Assembly: GCA_002197995.1 (NCBI GenBank)
Contig: NGZR01000004.1
Span: 3,038,001 to 3,102,000, forward strand
DNA: 64,000 nucleotides
DNA from: Gaeumannomyces sp. JS-464
Lineage: Eukaryota > Ascomycota > Sordariomycetes > Magnaporthales > Magnaporthaceae
Reading direction: 5' to 3'
This document shows positions 33,879-45,654 of this stretch, in pieces (within the stretch, counting starts at the first letter, position 1; each line of letters begins with the position of its first letter). The translations under genes and the position numbers were made by a program. The notes below the pieces were generated by a model. It searched no databases, was not told where the DNA came from, and saw only the letters and a list, made by a program, of their open reading frames with translations.

Positions 33879-36421
33879 ATGCGTCATTTGCATCTGCTGG
33901 CACTGGCCCTGCCCGCCCTCATCTCCGCCACAAGTCTTCGCCTGTTCCCAAGAGACTCAACCAGCGGGGGCTCGGTTATCGTGAAGCGTGAGGAAGCATG
34001 CGCCGACCTGCGCGTTAATTCCAACAATGGCGACCGCAAAGTGGCACTCGTAATCGACTCGTCGGGCTCTATGGGCTCCAATGACCCGGGGAGGAGACGG
34101 ATTGACGCCGGGAGGTCGCTTGCCGACTTCCTCGTCTCGAGCGGCGAGGCTGGCGGAGGCAAGACGGCAGACAAGTTGACAGTCATCGATTTTGACGACG
34201 CGGCAAAAGTGATATACCCTCTTGGGGATCCCTCAGGCGCCAACGCTACCCTTAGCAAGGTCGACGCCTCCGGCGGTACCAATATTGCAAGCGGCGTCAA
34301 CAAGGCGAGTGGCTTGCCGTTGCTTTTCTGTCCCTCCGTGGTTCAGGGAGGGCTGGGCAGAGGTGTTGGGGTTGCAGAGAACGAACTGATCTGATCCAAG
34401 AGCCAAAGCCACTAACACATCGAATCGCCGACTTGGTCTAGGCCTACGACCTCCTCACCGCCAGCGATACGGGAGCAACGGACAAGCGAAGCGCCATTGT
34501 CGTCTTCACTGACGGCTCGGACGGGAGTCAGACGGCCCTCGTCAACGCGATCCGGAAGGCCACAGGGGCAGGAATCCGAGTCTCGTTTGGCTTTCTCGAC
34601 CTCGCGGCTGGGCAGCAGTCAAAGGAGATTCTGAAGGCGGTTCGTGAGTCGCGAGGCGTCTATGCCACGATCACGGCAGCTGCCGGCAGCATAAACTTCA
34701 TCAACTACGTCCTCCTAAACGGCCTGACGTACCAAGACAATCCTCAAGGCTACGACTCGCAACTTCTTGCCGGCCTTTCCCAAACCTACACCATCGGCGG
34801 CGGCACCGTCACGCTGAAGTATCAGGCCGTCGCGGGCGAAGTCATTGTCAGTGGCTGTGACAGCTTTCGGTGCTCGCATGTTCGTTCCTTGGGACTAGTC
34901 ACTGACCTCTCACCTATCTGTAGTCCTTCCGGGTGGTCAGCATCGGGGCGGGCACTCTCACGTCTGTCGCGCAAATGGGAGGGTCCACGATCAGCCCGGC
35001 CGGCTCGTCCTCCTCCGTTGTCTCGGTCACGGCGCCCAACTCGGGCCAGATCGAGCTCCAGGTCTCACCCAAATCTGGCGGTGCTCCACAAGACGCCTTA
35101 TTCTCGGTCACCACAACCTCGAATGTGCCTCTAAAAAACTGCACGGTATGTTCTGACCACGCCGGCTTTGTACATCACCGGCATGGATTCTGTTGCATGC
35201 TAACTCAGCTGTGTGTCGCTAAAGGTCGGCGTAGGACCTACCGACGAAGGTGGTGGTCTCAGCACAGGTGCCAAGGCGGGCATCGGAATCGGAGTCACGG
35301 TCGCAGCGTTGGGACTGCTAGGAGGAGGTGGTTATTTTGTGAGTTGTGCAAATCCAGCTGTCTCTCGGGGAGAGGGCTGCCACTAACTACTTCCGACGAC
35401 GCCAGGCGTTCAAGCATTTCCATGTTGGTGGTGCAGAGGGAGGGATTGGCGCTGCGCCTCCTGGCGATGGTGGCGCCTCGTCCAATGTGGCTGCCAACGG
35501 AGGCAACACCACAAACATCGCTCCTGGATTTGAGAAGGCGGTGCCACCCTCGGACGTTATGCCTGTACCTCCGGATGGCGGGAACGGCCTGGCCCCGTCG
35601 GCAGTCGGTCAAGGGGGATTCGGACCGAATGCTGGCGGATTCAGCGGGGATGGCGGTCTGGGCCCTGCGGCGGGACAGAACCCATTGAACCTGCCCCCGG
35701 GCATGTCACTGCCGCCACCAGGAGGGCCGCCCGGCGTCTTCGTTCCCGTTTTCGTTCCTCCGATGCTGCCGCCAGTGTCTCCGCCACCCAAGGACTCTTC
35801 GGATCACAACAGAACCGTTTCACCGCCGCTATCTCACTCGCCTCCGCCGCCAGGATTCGGTCCTCCGCAGTGGCAGCCTCAGGGCGGTCCTCCCTTCAAT
35901 GAGTTTCAGCAAAACGTCATGGCCGGGCCTGGGAATCTGCAGCAAACCCTTGGCAACAGTACACCCTCGGAGCTTGGAGGCAGCCAACCCGGATTGAATG
36001 CACCTCCCGGGCAAGGCGGCATGAGCTTGACAGGCAGCGAGGGTGGCTTTTCCCAGCCCCCAAGTGTTGTGCCCAACCACACGGGCAGCACATTTGTGCC
36101 GAGCTCTGGGGATATTAGCTCTTTCCCATCCTCGCACGGCGATGTAGGCCCCGGAAGCTATGGTGCTCCGTATCCTGGTCCGCCAGGAGGGCCTCCTACG
36201 GGAGGACCATTCGGGCCGACCCACCCCCGGTCTACGTGCCTGGCTCGTCCTTCGGCATCTCTGGCCAGGACGGCCAGAGAAACAAGCATCACCACCACCA
36301 CTGGCTGCCGGCGTATGCGCCGTGTGAGGACCGGGACTGCGTTATGCACTCGAGCTCCCACGTTTGCCATCAAGGCTGCCAGTGTACCTGTCAGGACCCG
36401 AATTGTCCCCTGAACCGTTGA
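33879..36421 (+). CDS. VWA-domain membrane protein with Pro/Gly-rich and His/Cys tail
   Basis: A predicted type I surface protein of unknown function. Five exons: 33879-34304, 34442-34846, 34924-35145, 35225-35338 and 35406-36421. It begins with a signal peptide, MRHLHLLALALPALISATS. The von Willebrand A domain follows, with the metal-site motif VALVIDSSGSMGS (DXSXS), the Thr of GGTNIASGVNK, and IVVFTDGSDGS. A beta-rich domain leads to one membrane helix (GIGIGVTVAALGLLGGGGYF). A long Pro/Gly/Ser-rich tail follows, then NKHHHHHW and seven cysteines in about 35 residues, ending PNCPLNR. The first intron starts with GC instead of GT (AAG|GCGAGT). At about 36221 the frame moves one base between GPFGPT and PPVYVPGSSF. 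With one base restored the CDS is 2184 nt and 727 residues. Binding partners are unknown. Confidence 0.85.
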
Positions 36422-37140
36422 TGAGCGTCAGTTGGATGGGGAAGACTTAATTAATTGCACAAGCACCTGTATCTGTATACATTTTTCTTGCTCCTCCTGA
36501 AACTCGTTTATTCAATTCCTTCCATGCCACGCTGGGAAGTGAGAGTATAGTTTAGACTTCCTTTGGTTCCTGCTGGCGTGGGATTAGACCCTTGACCCGA
36601 AATTTGGACTTTGATTGGTGGACTCGAAAGCATAATACCCCTTTTTTTTCAACGCCATTCACAGACAGTCCTCCTTTGTCTCCCCATCTCCATTTGCGGC
36701 ATCTGACAAAGTTTACGTGGTGCCATACACGCCTTGGACTTGCATACCAGCAGTAGCCCAAGTTTATAGACTTCGATCGAGCGTCGCCGCCACAGCCGCA
36801 GCCATACTTACCCGGTAGAAGCGGTGTTGGCTTCTGGGCGGCCATGTTCCTGGATGTCATCAGTGACTCTTCATGCTGAATACTGGCAGTCTCTCTCCGG
36901 CCGGGGTGGTGGACATCCGCACTGTCAAGGTTCTGGTTTCCATCTCCATTTTCCAGCCAGCCGCGGAGCACCTAAGTAGTCAGTGCGGCGGTTGCCTCGA
37001 GGCTGAGCCTTGCCGTTGACCCCGGCCAGGATTTTGCGCGAGTAGCGAAGGCATCTCCGGGAGCACATCCCAAACGGGTATCTTTGATAGATGCGAGAGA
37101 CAGCTTGGCATGAAATGCAGAGAAGCAGGCCGCCTGCCGC
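36422..37140. other. Convergent 3' flank, VWA gene / HTH-like gene
   Basis: About 720 bp between convergent stops. A 139-codon frame on the minus strand (36552-36971) is open but has no motif, no upstream exon logic and poor codon use. It is not taken as a gene. Confidence 0.5.
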
Positions 37141-37798
37141 CTAGCTGGCAGCTCCTCCACCCAGGATGCCGACCACGCGCGGGGGCCCCAGGCGCGCGAC
37201 GGTGCCGGGCCTCAGGCCGAGCCGGGCCTCGATCTCCGGGGTTGCGACGCCGTGGGCGCGCATGACGAAAACATCGCGAATGGTGGCGACGCTCGCGAGC
37301 TCGCAGCCCGGGAAGCCGGCCCGCCCCATCTCGACGACCTCGCGGTCGGCCTTGAGCTGCAGCGCGCGGCGGGCGTCGAGCGCCGAGAGGGTCGTGTTCT
37401 TGGCGGGCAGCGGGGACGCGGGGCCGGCGGTGGACGAGTTGGACAGCGTCGGGTTCGGCTGGACGGCGCCGATCTGGCGCAGCCGGTCCGCGAGGGTGCC
37501 GGCGCCGGCGCCGCTGGGCGGGCTGGGGTCCATGGAGTCGAGGCGGATTGCTGCAGGAAGAAGGACGAGGTTAATGGTCCGGGGCTGACGGGACGGATAT
37601 GCGCTGAGGGCGGCAGGTTGGGTTCAATTGGTACTCGCAACACGCACCCTCATCCTTCACGGCCGGGGTTCTGTTAGGGGCAGGCTTCCTGCTCGCTGGT
37701 GGTTTTGAGGTCGCAATCGAGGGAGCCGAAAGGTTGCCGGCTCTGCTCGGATACCTTCGCGCAGAAGTCTGCGCAGTTTTGGAGGCCGAAGAGCCCAT
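37141..37798 (-). CDS. Putative N-myristoylated small protein with HTH-like C-terminal region
   Basis: Two exons (37798-37648 and 37550-37141) give 561 nt and 186 residues in a clean frame. The donor is GTGCGT and the acceptor CTGCAG. The N terminus MGSSASKTAQ fits the consensus for myristoylation (Gly2, small residues, Ser6), with nearby basic residues, which suggests membrane association. A Ser/Pro-rich stretch follows. The C-terminal half has AIRLDSMDP, LADRLRQIGAVQPNPT, NTTLSALDARRALQ and a helical region ending ATPEIEARLGLRPGTVARLG. This last part looks like a helix-turn-helix in which a short helix, a turn and a recognition-type helix follow each other. I recall similar conserved hypothetical proteins in Sordariomycetes but no assigned role. 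Whether it binds DNA, given a lipid anchor, is open. Confidence 0.75.
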
Positions 37799-38241
37799 GG
37801 CGATTTATCGGGGAGATTGGGTGGTCAGCAGATTTGACGACGCCAGCTTCTCGGCTGTGGTCGACGACGATGGCGAGAAACGCGGGCGGAGCTCAAAGCA
37901 TTCGTCGATTGTTACGTAGCTGGCCCCACTTTCCACATCTCTAAGTCGGGTCCCCTGTGGTGTCTAACTTGTCGACAACCCAGGCCGACGATGATGCGCA
38001 CATTTTGTTTTGTTGTCAAAACCCAAACTCAAATAACATGGCCTATAACTACTGCTCTACCCAGCCCATGAACCTTCTTCCGACTCCCTGCCTCCTTCAT
38101 CTGTCCTTCTCATCAGCATCCCATACCCTGCCACTTACTAACCGCTGTCCTGCTAACAATACGACGACTGATACTACTGCTGATACCGGAAACTACCTAC
38201 ATGCACGTCAATTTCTGTTTGCGCACGCCCCTCTCAGTTGC
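37799..38241. other. Intergenic, promoter of the HTH-like gene
   Basis: About 440 bp between tandem minus-strand genes. CT-rich and AT-rich patches are present; no further gene is seen. Confidence 0.55.
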
Positions 38242-41091
38242 CTAGGGGTCTAGGTCCATCCCTCCCGAGCTATCCGGAACCAAAGACGGGTCGACGGGCG
38301 GAAGGACTACCATCTCGGGCAAGCCCGTCGGCGTGGGAGGTCGCGACGAGACGCCCGGGAACGCCACCAGTCCCGACAGCCTCGACAAGAGCGTCTTTCT
38401 CTGCGGCGCGGGGTCGGGAATGCCGAGGGCTGGGAAATGTCAGCATGGAGTGTCTCTGACGACGGGGTTGGGCCGGGGACTTACCAGTCGCCAGCGTGTT
38501 GCTGACCTGCGACACGATGGCCGCCTTTTGGCGAACCGTGTCGCCGTAGAAGACGGCCGGCCCGCGGTTGTACACGACCTTGCTCTGGCCGAAGCGCGTG
38601 GCCTTGCGCATGAGCCACCGCGGCTCCGTCGGGTCCGCCGCGCAGGGGTCCCAGAGCAGCTCCTCGTCTACCTCGAGCCCGCTCCGCATCTTGGCCTGGC
38701 GCTCCGGCGTCTGCAGCTCCGCCGGGTACCGGTCGAGCGAGAAGTAGCGCCGTGCCCGCCCGCGGATCCCCGCCTGGCCCCAATCCCACAGCGGCTCGCG
38801 TACCGGCACCGACACGTCGCTGCCGTCCGCCGCCGTCGCCTGCAGCCACCGCGTAGGGTACAGCGTGTTGGCGTTGCGCTCGGCCTCCTCGAGCACCTTG
38901 GCTCGGACCCTCCTGAGCGCCTCGGCGTCGTCCAGCCCTGCCCCAGACTGACCGCCCTCGACTTTGGCGCAGACCGATGCAAGCGTCGGCGGGCAGCCCG
39001 TCACCTCCCGCCACTTGTCCACCAGGTCCTCCCACTCTGCCAGCGCCTTGGGCATGTTGGCCGGCCCGAGCGTCTTGGCATTCTCTAGCCGCTTCTCGAG
39101 AACAGCGCACGTGTATCCAAGGCGGTAGGACAGCGCGCTGAAGAAGTTGTACACAGCTTGGTCGGGTTCTGGTGTCTTTTCGGCTGCAACCTCGCCCCAG
39201 CTCTTGAACTCGGAAGGCCGTGGCGCCCCTACCGCGTTGAACTCGTTGAACTCACCAGAGCCGCCGCCGCCGCCATCTCCGGGTCGCCCTTCCCGTCTAG
39301 ATTCCGGCGGCATGACGACGAGCATTTCCGGGTGCAGGTCTGTGAACGGCCGCGACACGTAGCCGTACTCCCTCGAGATCCTGCCGGAAGTGAATACGCC
39401 CCTCCTCGCTTAGCCTGTCAAGCCAGCAGCAGGCGTCGTGGACCGAGAAATGGATCTTCTGGTTCACGCCCATGGTCCCCTTGTGCATCTCGCCGAGCAG
39501 ATCCTCCACCGAGACCTCGGTGTTGTCAGACGGGAACAGGCCTTCCGGGGATAGGTCGTCGAGGATCCTCTGAAGCCGGTCGGCGAACACGAGATACAGC
39601 GGCGCCTGGATGTCGAGCTGCCGGATCATCCCTCGGTTGACTGATGGCTGGGTGAGTAGACGCAGGAACCCCAGCTCCGTCTCATTCAGGAGCCTGAGTC
39701 GCCCGTTCTCAAGCTTGTCCACATCGCGCCAGCGCAACACCTCGGCGGCTGGCTGCCCGCCCTCCTTGCCTAGGTCGCGAAGCTCAACGCAACGCATTAT
39801 GAGCCGCCGCGGCGCCACCATGAAAGTGCGATTCATCAGGGCAGAGATGGCCTTGCAGACCTTGAGCATCTCGTGTGCGTGGTCCGCGGCAGACGGCAGG
39901 CCATGGTTGACGTAGGCCACGCGCGGCCGGGGCAACGCCACCCACTGCTGCTGCCCGGACCTGGGACGAGCACCCTCCTCCGCGAGCACGCTCGACGAAC
40001 CGTGCTTCTCCTCCGTACTCTTGCGGGCCTCGTCCCACCACTTGTCGAAGACGCTCCAGTAATGGTGCATGCGCCTTGTGTATGGGCTGCCTCCGACGTC
40101 TCGGCCCTTGGCATCCTCGCGCGGATGGCGATGGGTGTGAACTGGATCCTGCTGGCCGACCTCTGCATTATTTGGAGATCCGACGCCTTGGCGGGGGGCA
40201 CCACCCGGCACCATACCGTCTGCACCGTGCTGTTCTCGCCGCTGTTCAGCTGGTTCAGACACATCTGGAGACCGGCGCGCCGGCGGCCGCGGATCTTGGC
40301 ATAGCTCTCTGCCGAGTCTGTGATGTTGTCGGAAGACCACATGTGGTACATGGGCGGCTTGAGCAAGCCCAACTGGTACCGTGCCTGCTCTTGGCCGGCG
40401 AGGGCGGCCTCCTCCGCCGGCCTTGGCGTCCACATGGCATCCTCTGACGCGGCCAGCCTCTTGATGTGGTGGTCCGAGCTGCTGAAGAGACTGATCAGGT
40501 CGTTGACGACCGTCGGCGGCCTATGGAGCACCTTGCGCGCCCTCAGCACGCCCCCGCGCCGCGGATGAGGCCCAGGTTGTTGCTCGGGTTGGGCGGCAGA
40601 CTCAGCGCTGGCGTCTTGACATCGCCCGGGCGCGGCATCTTGGGAAGCTCGGGTTTCCGCGAGTTGTGCTCGATGAAGTCCAGGTGCGACTGCAGCGACC
40701 CGCGGACCTCGTTGAGCAGGTCGAGCGTCGGCTTCCTGAAGCTGCGCATCATGGGGCTCGTCTGCAGGAAGTGGATGTAGTCCATGGCGTCCACCACCTT
40801 GGCCTCCCAGTCGGGGCAGGTGTACGGATCCTCGTCGGCGAGGAAGTTGTAAATGTGAGTCAAGCGCTCCCCGGCTGACGGCTGGACCTGGCCGTAGAAA
40901 CGATGCATGTATTCTGTGTCGTCTAGGTGAGGCGCGAAGGCCGGGGGCGTCCAGTTGTGCGGCGTCCGCCCCTGAGAGGCATCTGGCGCATCTTCACTTC
41001 TGGTTCCTGTCACTATCGCGCTGCGTAGTCCTGTCGTCTGGGTTGTGGTCCCGGCAGCATTGTAGCCGCCGCCCCCGGCTGCGCGAGACAT
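38242..41091 (-). CDS. Unrecognised ~932-residue protein (three frame breaks)
   Basis: I do not recognise the family. The start at 41091 gives MSRAAGGGGYNAAG. The frame then moves at about 40550 (LIRGAG to VLRARKVLHRPP), 40119 (FTPIAIR to EDAKGRDVGG) and 39374 (HFRQDLE to REYGYVSRPF). The first two need one base each, the third a lost GA. A last intron (38484-38430, donor GTAAGT) leads to LGIPDPAPQRKTLLSRLS and a TAG at 38242. With these repairs the length is exactly 2799 nt. No signal peptide or membrane helix is seen. The protein is mainly helical with Trp- and Arg-rich patches such as YMHRFYGQVQPSAGERLTHI, HHYWSVFDKWWDEARKS, LYLVFADRLQRILDDLSPEG and EPLWDWGQAGIRGRARRYF. GC3-rich codons support every segment. 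The repeated charged-helical segments suggest an intracellular protein, possibly a scaffold, but no function is claimed. Confidence 0.8.
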
Positions 41092-42978
41092 TTTTAGTCG
41101 GGTCAAGTTCGTCTCCTGCTTATCTTTGTGGTGCTGTTCTTCTCCTGGGCAGCCTGGACGGCGTATCTTCTGGCAGCTCCGGGTTAGTGGACGCAAAGGA
41201 GCGGCAGGAAAAAGAAAAGAGGAGGAGACTGAAGCGGAAGTGGAACTGGAAGTGGAAGAAGAACGATATCACGAGAACCGGACGTCTCCCTTTGTTTGTT
41301 TCCCAACGGCATCCTGGCAATAAGACAGGAATGAGCATTGGATCGGCCGGCCTCCTCTTGTTTGCCGCCGTTTTTGTCGGGATCGGGGGCTGCAAGAATG
41401 CGAAGCGGCCGCCGCTGGAATGTGCCGGTCGCCATCCCTTTGGTCGTTTGGCCCATTGGTTGTTTTCGGACTGCCGCTCTGCTTCTCAAAGGTAGCACGG
41501 GAGGGGACCGCTCTCCCTCGCTCCCTCCAAGGCAACTCCTTTGTTCTGAATATGTGTAGGGTATTGGGTGAGTTAAGCGTAGCAAGCTCGCCGTCCGTTT
41601 GTCTGTCTGTCTGCCTCCGGGCACTGGGGCTTAGGTGCCTCGTGGGTGTGATTGTATCCTGCACTTTGGAGGGAGAAGAGCGGGTAAAACCACGGGGTTT
41701 CCGTAACCAGATCACCCGGGGATCGTAGACGTGGCCTAATGAGGTTTTACTATCAATCCCCTCTAATCCGTATTGATAGTCTCTGTCACAGGCAGAGAAG
41801 ACTCCCTATGTTTGGCAGCCATTCGCCCCGCCTCTACTTAACCCCATCATTACCATAGAGCGAGGTCGTCCATGTTCCCCAGTCTGGCCCGCGTTCATGC
41901 TCCCTTGAAGCTTTAGCTCGAATCTCTCCCTTGCATGTGCCCGCGAAAGAAGGATCACATGGAAAGCCGAATATGAGGGATGGCGGCCGGCGGCCTGCAT
42001 GATACGGCGCAGCTCCTCGGCTCATGGGTCTGCTTCCTCATCGTGGTAGAACCGAGATGGGCCAGAAGCTCTTGCAAGCCAGACGTCATCAAAAACATTG
42101 CTTCTCCATAAACGAGTCGGATGGGGCCAAGTTTAAAAAAAAAATTGCGGGGCTAGCCTTTCTCAATTGCCTCTGTTTTTCTTCTCTGTCGCCGAACTAC
42201 CTTCTCCGGAATGCAGGGTGTGCTTCCGACTTTCAGTCTTAGTTCTACCCCAAAAGGCCTGCTTGTCATCCCCAGAGTCCCCCAATTCGGTCGGTCACCG
42301 AGGGCCAAAAACCATAGACCCGCGGGGAGATGTCACCAGTTTTCCCTCGTGTTGTCAAGTAGTTTGTTTTCCTTCATCTTGTGTTTTTTTCTTTTGTTTT
42401 TGCTCCTTTCGGACTCACCAAAAAAAAATCTGAAAGCGAGGGGAGGCAAGACCCAAAGTACAGCCAAATGAAAAACGATAGCAAGGAATGCCATTATATA
42501 GCATCCTCTTGCCCTCCAAATCGCAAGACTAGAGTGTTTTCGTGGGTGGGAATCAAGATAGTAGCGCGGTCAGACCCGTCAGGGTACTCGGCTTTAGATG
42601 GAAAGGAAGAGATGACAAAAAGAAGAAAGAGAACGAGGAATAGAGGTCACAAGGAGAAAGAGAAATGTGTAAATTTGAGAGCTGCAATCATAAACAAAAC
42701 AATGAAGAACGCTAGATGCCATGACGCTGATGTACCATAAGGACAAAGCCTGTATGCGGGGTATGCAAGCAATCTTATTTTTTCTTCTCACTTCCGTATC
42801 CCTTTCCTGATACACCGAGATAAAAATCGAAAAGGAGAAATCGGGGGGAGCTTCGAGATGTCGAGGCGAGAAGGTGAGGCGAGAAAAAATGATTCGAGAA
42901 AAAGAACGAGGTTCGCGGAGGATTGAGGAGTGAGCCGCGGGAGAGAAGTATGGCTAGCCCCGTCGGCGCCAGCCATTA
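41092..42978. other. Intergenic, 5' of the 932-residue gene and 3' of the cyclin gene
   Basis: About 1.9 kb between tandem minus-strand genes. It includes A and T runs (near 42135 and 42385-42430), a TGTC repeat near 41601 and no coding motif. Confidence 0.55.
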
Positions 42979-44274
42979 TCACCTGGCCTGCCCATCAAAG
43001 TAGTTGGCGTATTGTGCCGTCTGCTGTTGAGGGTAACCGTTGGAGTAGTTGTGATGTGGTGGCGTCGGGGTGACAGGGCATCGGGGAGGTACCGGGTACG
43101 ACGCCTTGCTCTGACCATCACCACCGGCATAGCTGTCGGGGGTGATGGGCGGGGTCATGTAGCCGTCAGCCGCGCCCTGGATGGATCCAAGACCCTTGTG
43201 CGGGGTGCTGAAGACGTCTTTGGGCGCGGCAGAGCTGTCGTAGGTCGGCGTGCACGGGTTGGCGGCAGCCGCGGCAGCAGCAGCAGCCCGCCTGTTGATG
43301 GCAGCCTGGTGTGCCAGGAAGTCGGACAGCTTGGCAGAGACACGGTGGTAGTGGGGCGAGGCGTATTTCCTTGACAGAGTGACCGAGGGCTGATGCAGGT
43401 TGTGGGACAGGGTCAGGAGCGTGACGTTCTGGTCGTGGTCCCACTCGCCGTCGTTGACCTCGGGTCGGCCCAGGATGGCCCGCGCCAGGGCAAGCGACGC
43501 CCTTGCCATGGTGGACGGCTTGGTCGAGACGAAATCGCGGTAGTAGAGGGATATCTCGCTGATGTATGCGGCCATGTGCTGCACCTCCTTGTCGTCGCGC
43601 TCCTCGGCCACGATGAGCTGGAGAAGAAGTCGACGGTCGGGTGGCCGACGGTCCACTCAAGCGTGTTGAGGACGTGCATCTCCATCTGCGTGAACATGCC
43701 GGCATCGTACAGCCCGCAGCACATGTTGTTCAGCTCGTTGATCTGCGGCACACGGTCCTTCTTATCGCCGTACTTGGCGGCAATCAGCATGGCTGCGCAG
43801 CCAACGAGTTGGTAATGCTGCTTGTAGACCACCCTCTTGGAGCAGTACCTGTCCAGGAGATTAACCGTGAGGAAGAGCGTCTCAGGGAGCAGTTGGAAGG
43901 CAGCGTGTGCCTCAACGAGGAAATCGATGAGGTAGGGACGCATGAACCACTGGATCTCGCGTTGCATGTCGATGAGGTTCGCATCGGGAAGCGTCTCGTC
44001 CTAGGTTGTTGTGATCGGTCAGCCAAAGGGGAGTCCGCCCACAAAGCCCAAGTCTCGCGAGTTGACGCCTACTAACCTCCATGTGCCTCATGTGCTGCAT
44101 GATATCCTCCAGATACTCCTCACCGGCGAGCCGCGAGAGCTCGTTTCCGATGATCTCCCGCTTGTTCCTGGCAAGGATCTTGGCAGCTTCCCTCGAGCTG
44201 ATGCGAGGTCTGCTTGGCTCATCCGACTCGACAAAGAAGGTGCCGTCGGGCCTTGCGGCAGTAGAGTACGCCAT
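42979..44274 (-). CDS. G1/S-type cyclin (Cln family)
   Basis: A regulatory subunit for the main cyclin-dependent kinase at G1/S. Exon 1 is 44274-44077 ([11 protein letters not shown] ... [13 protein letters not shown], donor GTTAGT) and exon 2 is 44000-42979. The cyclin box includes [49 protein letters not shown] and [17 protein letters not shown] second cyclin fold follows ([36 protein letters not shown]). At about 43624 the frame moves by one base between TVDFF and LQLIV. With one base restored the length is 1221 nt and 406 residues. The C-terminal tail has an Ala run and several Ser/Thr-Pro sites ([17 protein letters not shown]), as expected for phosphorylation-dependent destruction. It resembles Neurospora CLN-1 more than B-type cyclins. 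The very long gene-free upstream region may carry its control elements. Confidence 0.92.
43261..43290 (-). repeat. Short GCN run encoding poly-Ala
   Basis: A triplet tract in the cyclin C-terminal tail encodes about nine consecutive Ala. A simple in-frame repeat. Confidence 0.8.
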
Positions 44275-45387
44275 GATGTCGAGGATGTGGGTGGAGATGG
44301 GAAGGATTTGCTAGAGACGTGGGCTGAAGTCGGCGGATACAACAAGGAGGTTGCGAGATGGCGTAATAATGAGTGAGTGAGAGAAGACCAAGAGATTGCC
44401 GTATTAGGAGTGTGGTGGTGGTGTATGCTTCCGACTGTTGGGATGCTGTCGAAGGAGCGTGATTAATCGACCGACTGAGGTCTATTAGGGTATTAAACGA
44501 GTGTGGGTTAAAGAGTGACAGTGGCTGGAAGCCGAGACAAAATAAAAAGAAAAACGGAAAACGAGTTGCAGAATCCAGAGTTGCGCGCGAGAAGTGGCAG
44601 ACGAGTAGAGGTTGGGAGAATGGAGTGGTCGTTTAAAAAGGGAGGAGAGACCGGGTGGATGAGAGTCCTGCAGAGATCGAGTACGTCAGCCTCGGCGGCC
44701 CGAGTCAAAATGAACCACACCACACAGGACCAAGCGTGCGCTGGTAGCGGAGCCTGCCGTGCATGCCTCGATCGGGTCGAAGCCAGGTTCGCGGCGGGCG
44801 AAAGGCTACGTCGACGGCGAGATCTGCTCGAGAGCGTGCGGGATGGAGTGCGGGCGGCGGCAAGACAGGCCTGCTCAAGGGTGGGGGCAGGGATTCCCTT
44901 ACCGCCACGGCGATGCCTTCGGAGAGACAGGCGAGATGACCCAATTCCTGAGGCCGGTGGGAGCTACGAGTTAACGTGTCCCACTAACAAGAGCCTCGGG
45001 TCGGTCAGATTGACAAGCGTGATGGTGAAGAATGCCGGGTCGGCATGGGCCTGGAAGGGAGGGGGAGAACAGTTAGCTGAGTCCAGACTGAATGTCTTGA
45101 TTTTTTGATTTTTTTTTTTCGCTTTAATTCCGGCTTCAACCCTTTTCTGCTATCTGGCGCACTCCGCAGTTGCCGGTCTAGCTTCGAGTGAAGCTATCAC
45201 CATTGATCAATCCACAATCCAATTGGGGTCGATCGAGCCATTGAAGCGGTGCGCAACTGGGGCGTTGCGGGTTGGCCGTCGTGGGAATGGTCATGAATTA
45301 CCTCTAATCAACGCCGTGGGAGGTCGGAAAGCCCTCACAATGATGTCGAGATCATGTAGAGCGGTATGTGTCCTGGTCCTCGAAGCC

Positions 45388-45407
45388 TTTTTTTTTTTTT
45401 TTTTTTT
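45388..45407 (+). repeat. Poly-T tract (20 bases)
   Basis: An uninterrupted 20-base T run in the gene-free region upstream of the cyclin gene. Confidence 0.95.
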
Positions 45408-45619
45408 GGTTGTCCTTCACAATGCACTCAGTACCAGCTAGGCACAATCGGTGAAAGCTATTCCGCGGAGGCGGAATAAAAGAAGCCGAGGAATGAGAGA
45501 GCGGGCGGTGGGTGGCCGGGGGATGGCAGGACTCCGGGGAATTGTCCTGGCTGTTCGAACCTCGAGGAATGCTGGGTTCGGGCAGTTGCAGCGGCCGGAA
45601 TGCGAGAGACTATGGACAA

Positions 45620-45654
45620 GGGGAGGGAGAGAGGGAGAGAGGGGGAGAGAGAGA
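45620..45654 (+). repeat. GA-rich purine tract
   Basis: An irregular (GA)n/(GGGA)n purine run of about 35 bases in the cyclin upstream region. Confidence 0.85.

Noticed and set aside
36552..36971. 139-codon minus-strand frame between convergent genes
   Set aside because: Some peptide-like appearance, but no motif, start context or splice partner; treated as 3' flank.
45553..45570. tRNA B-box-like GGTTCGAA on the minus strand
   Set aside because: The trailing bases do not fit the B-box, and no A-box or cloverleaf could be drawn at the right distance.
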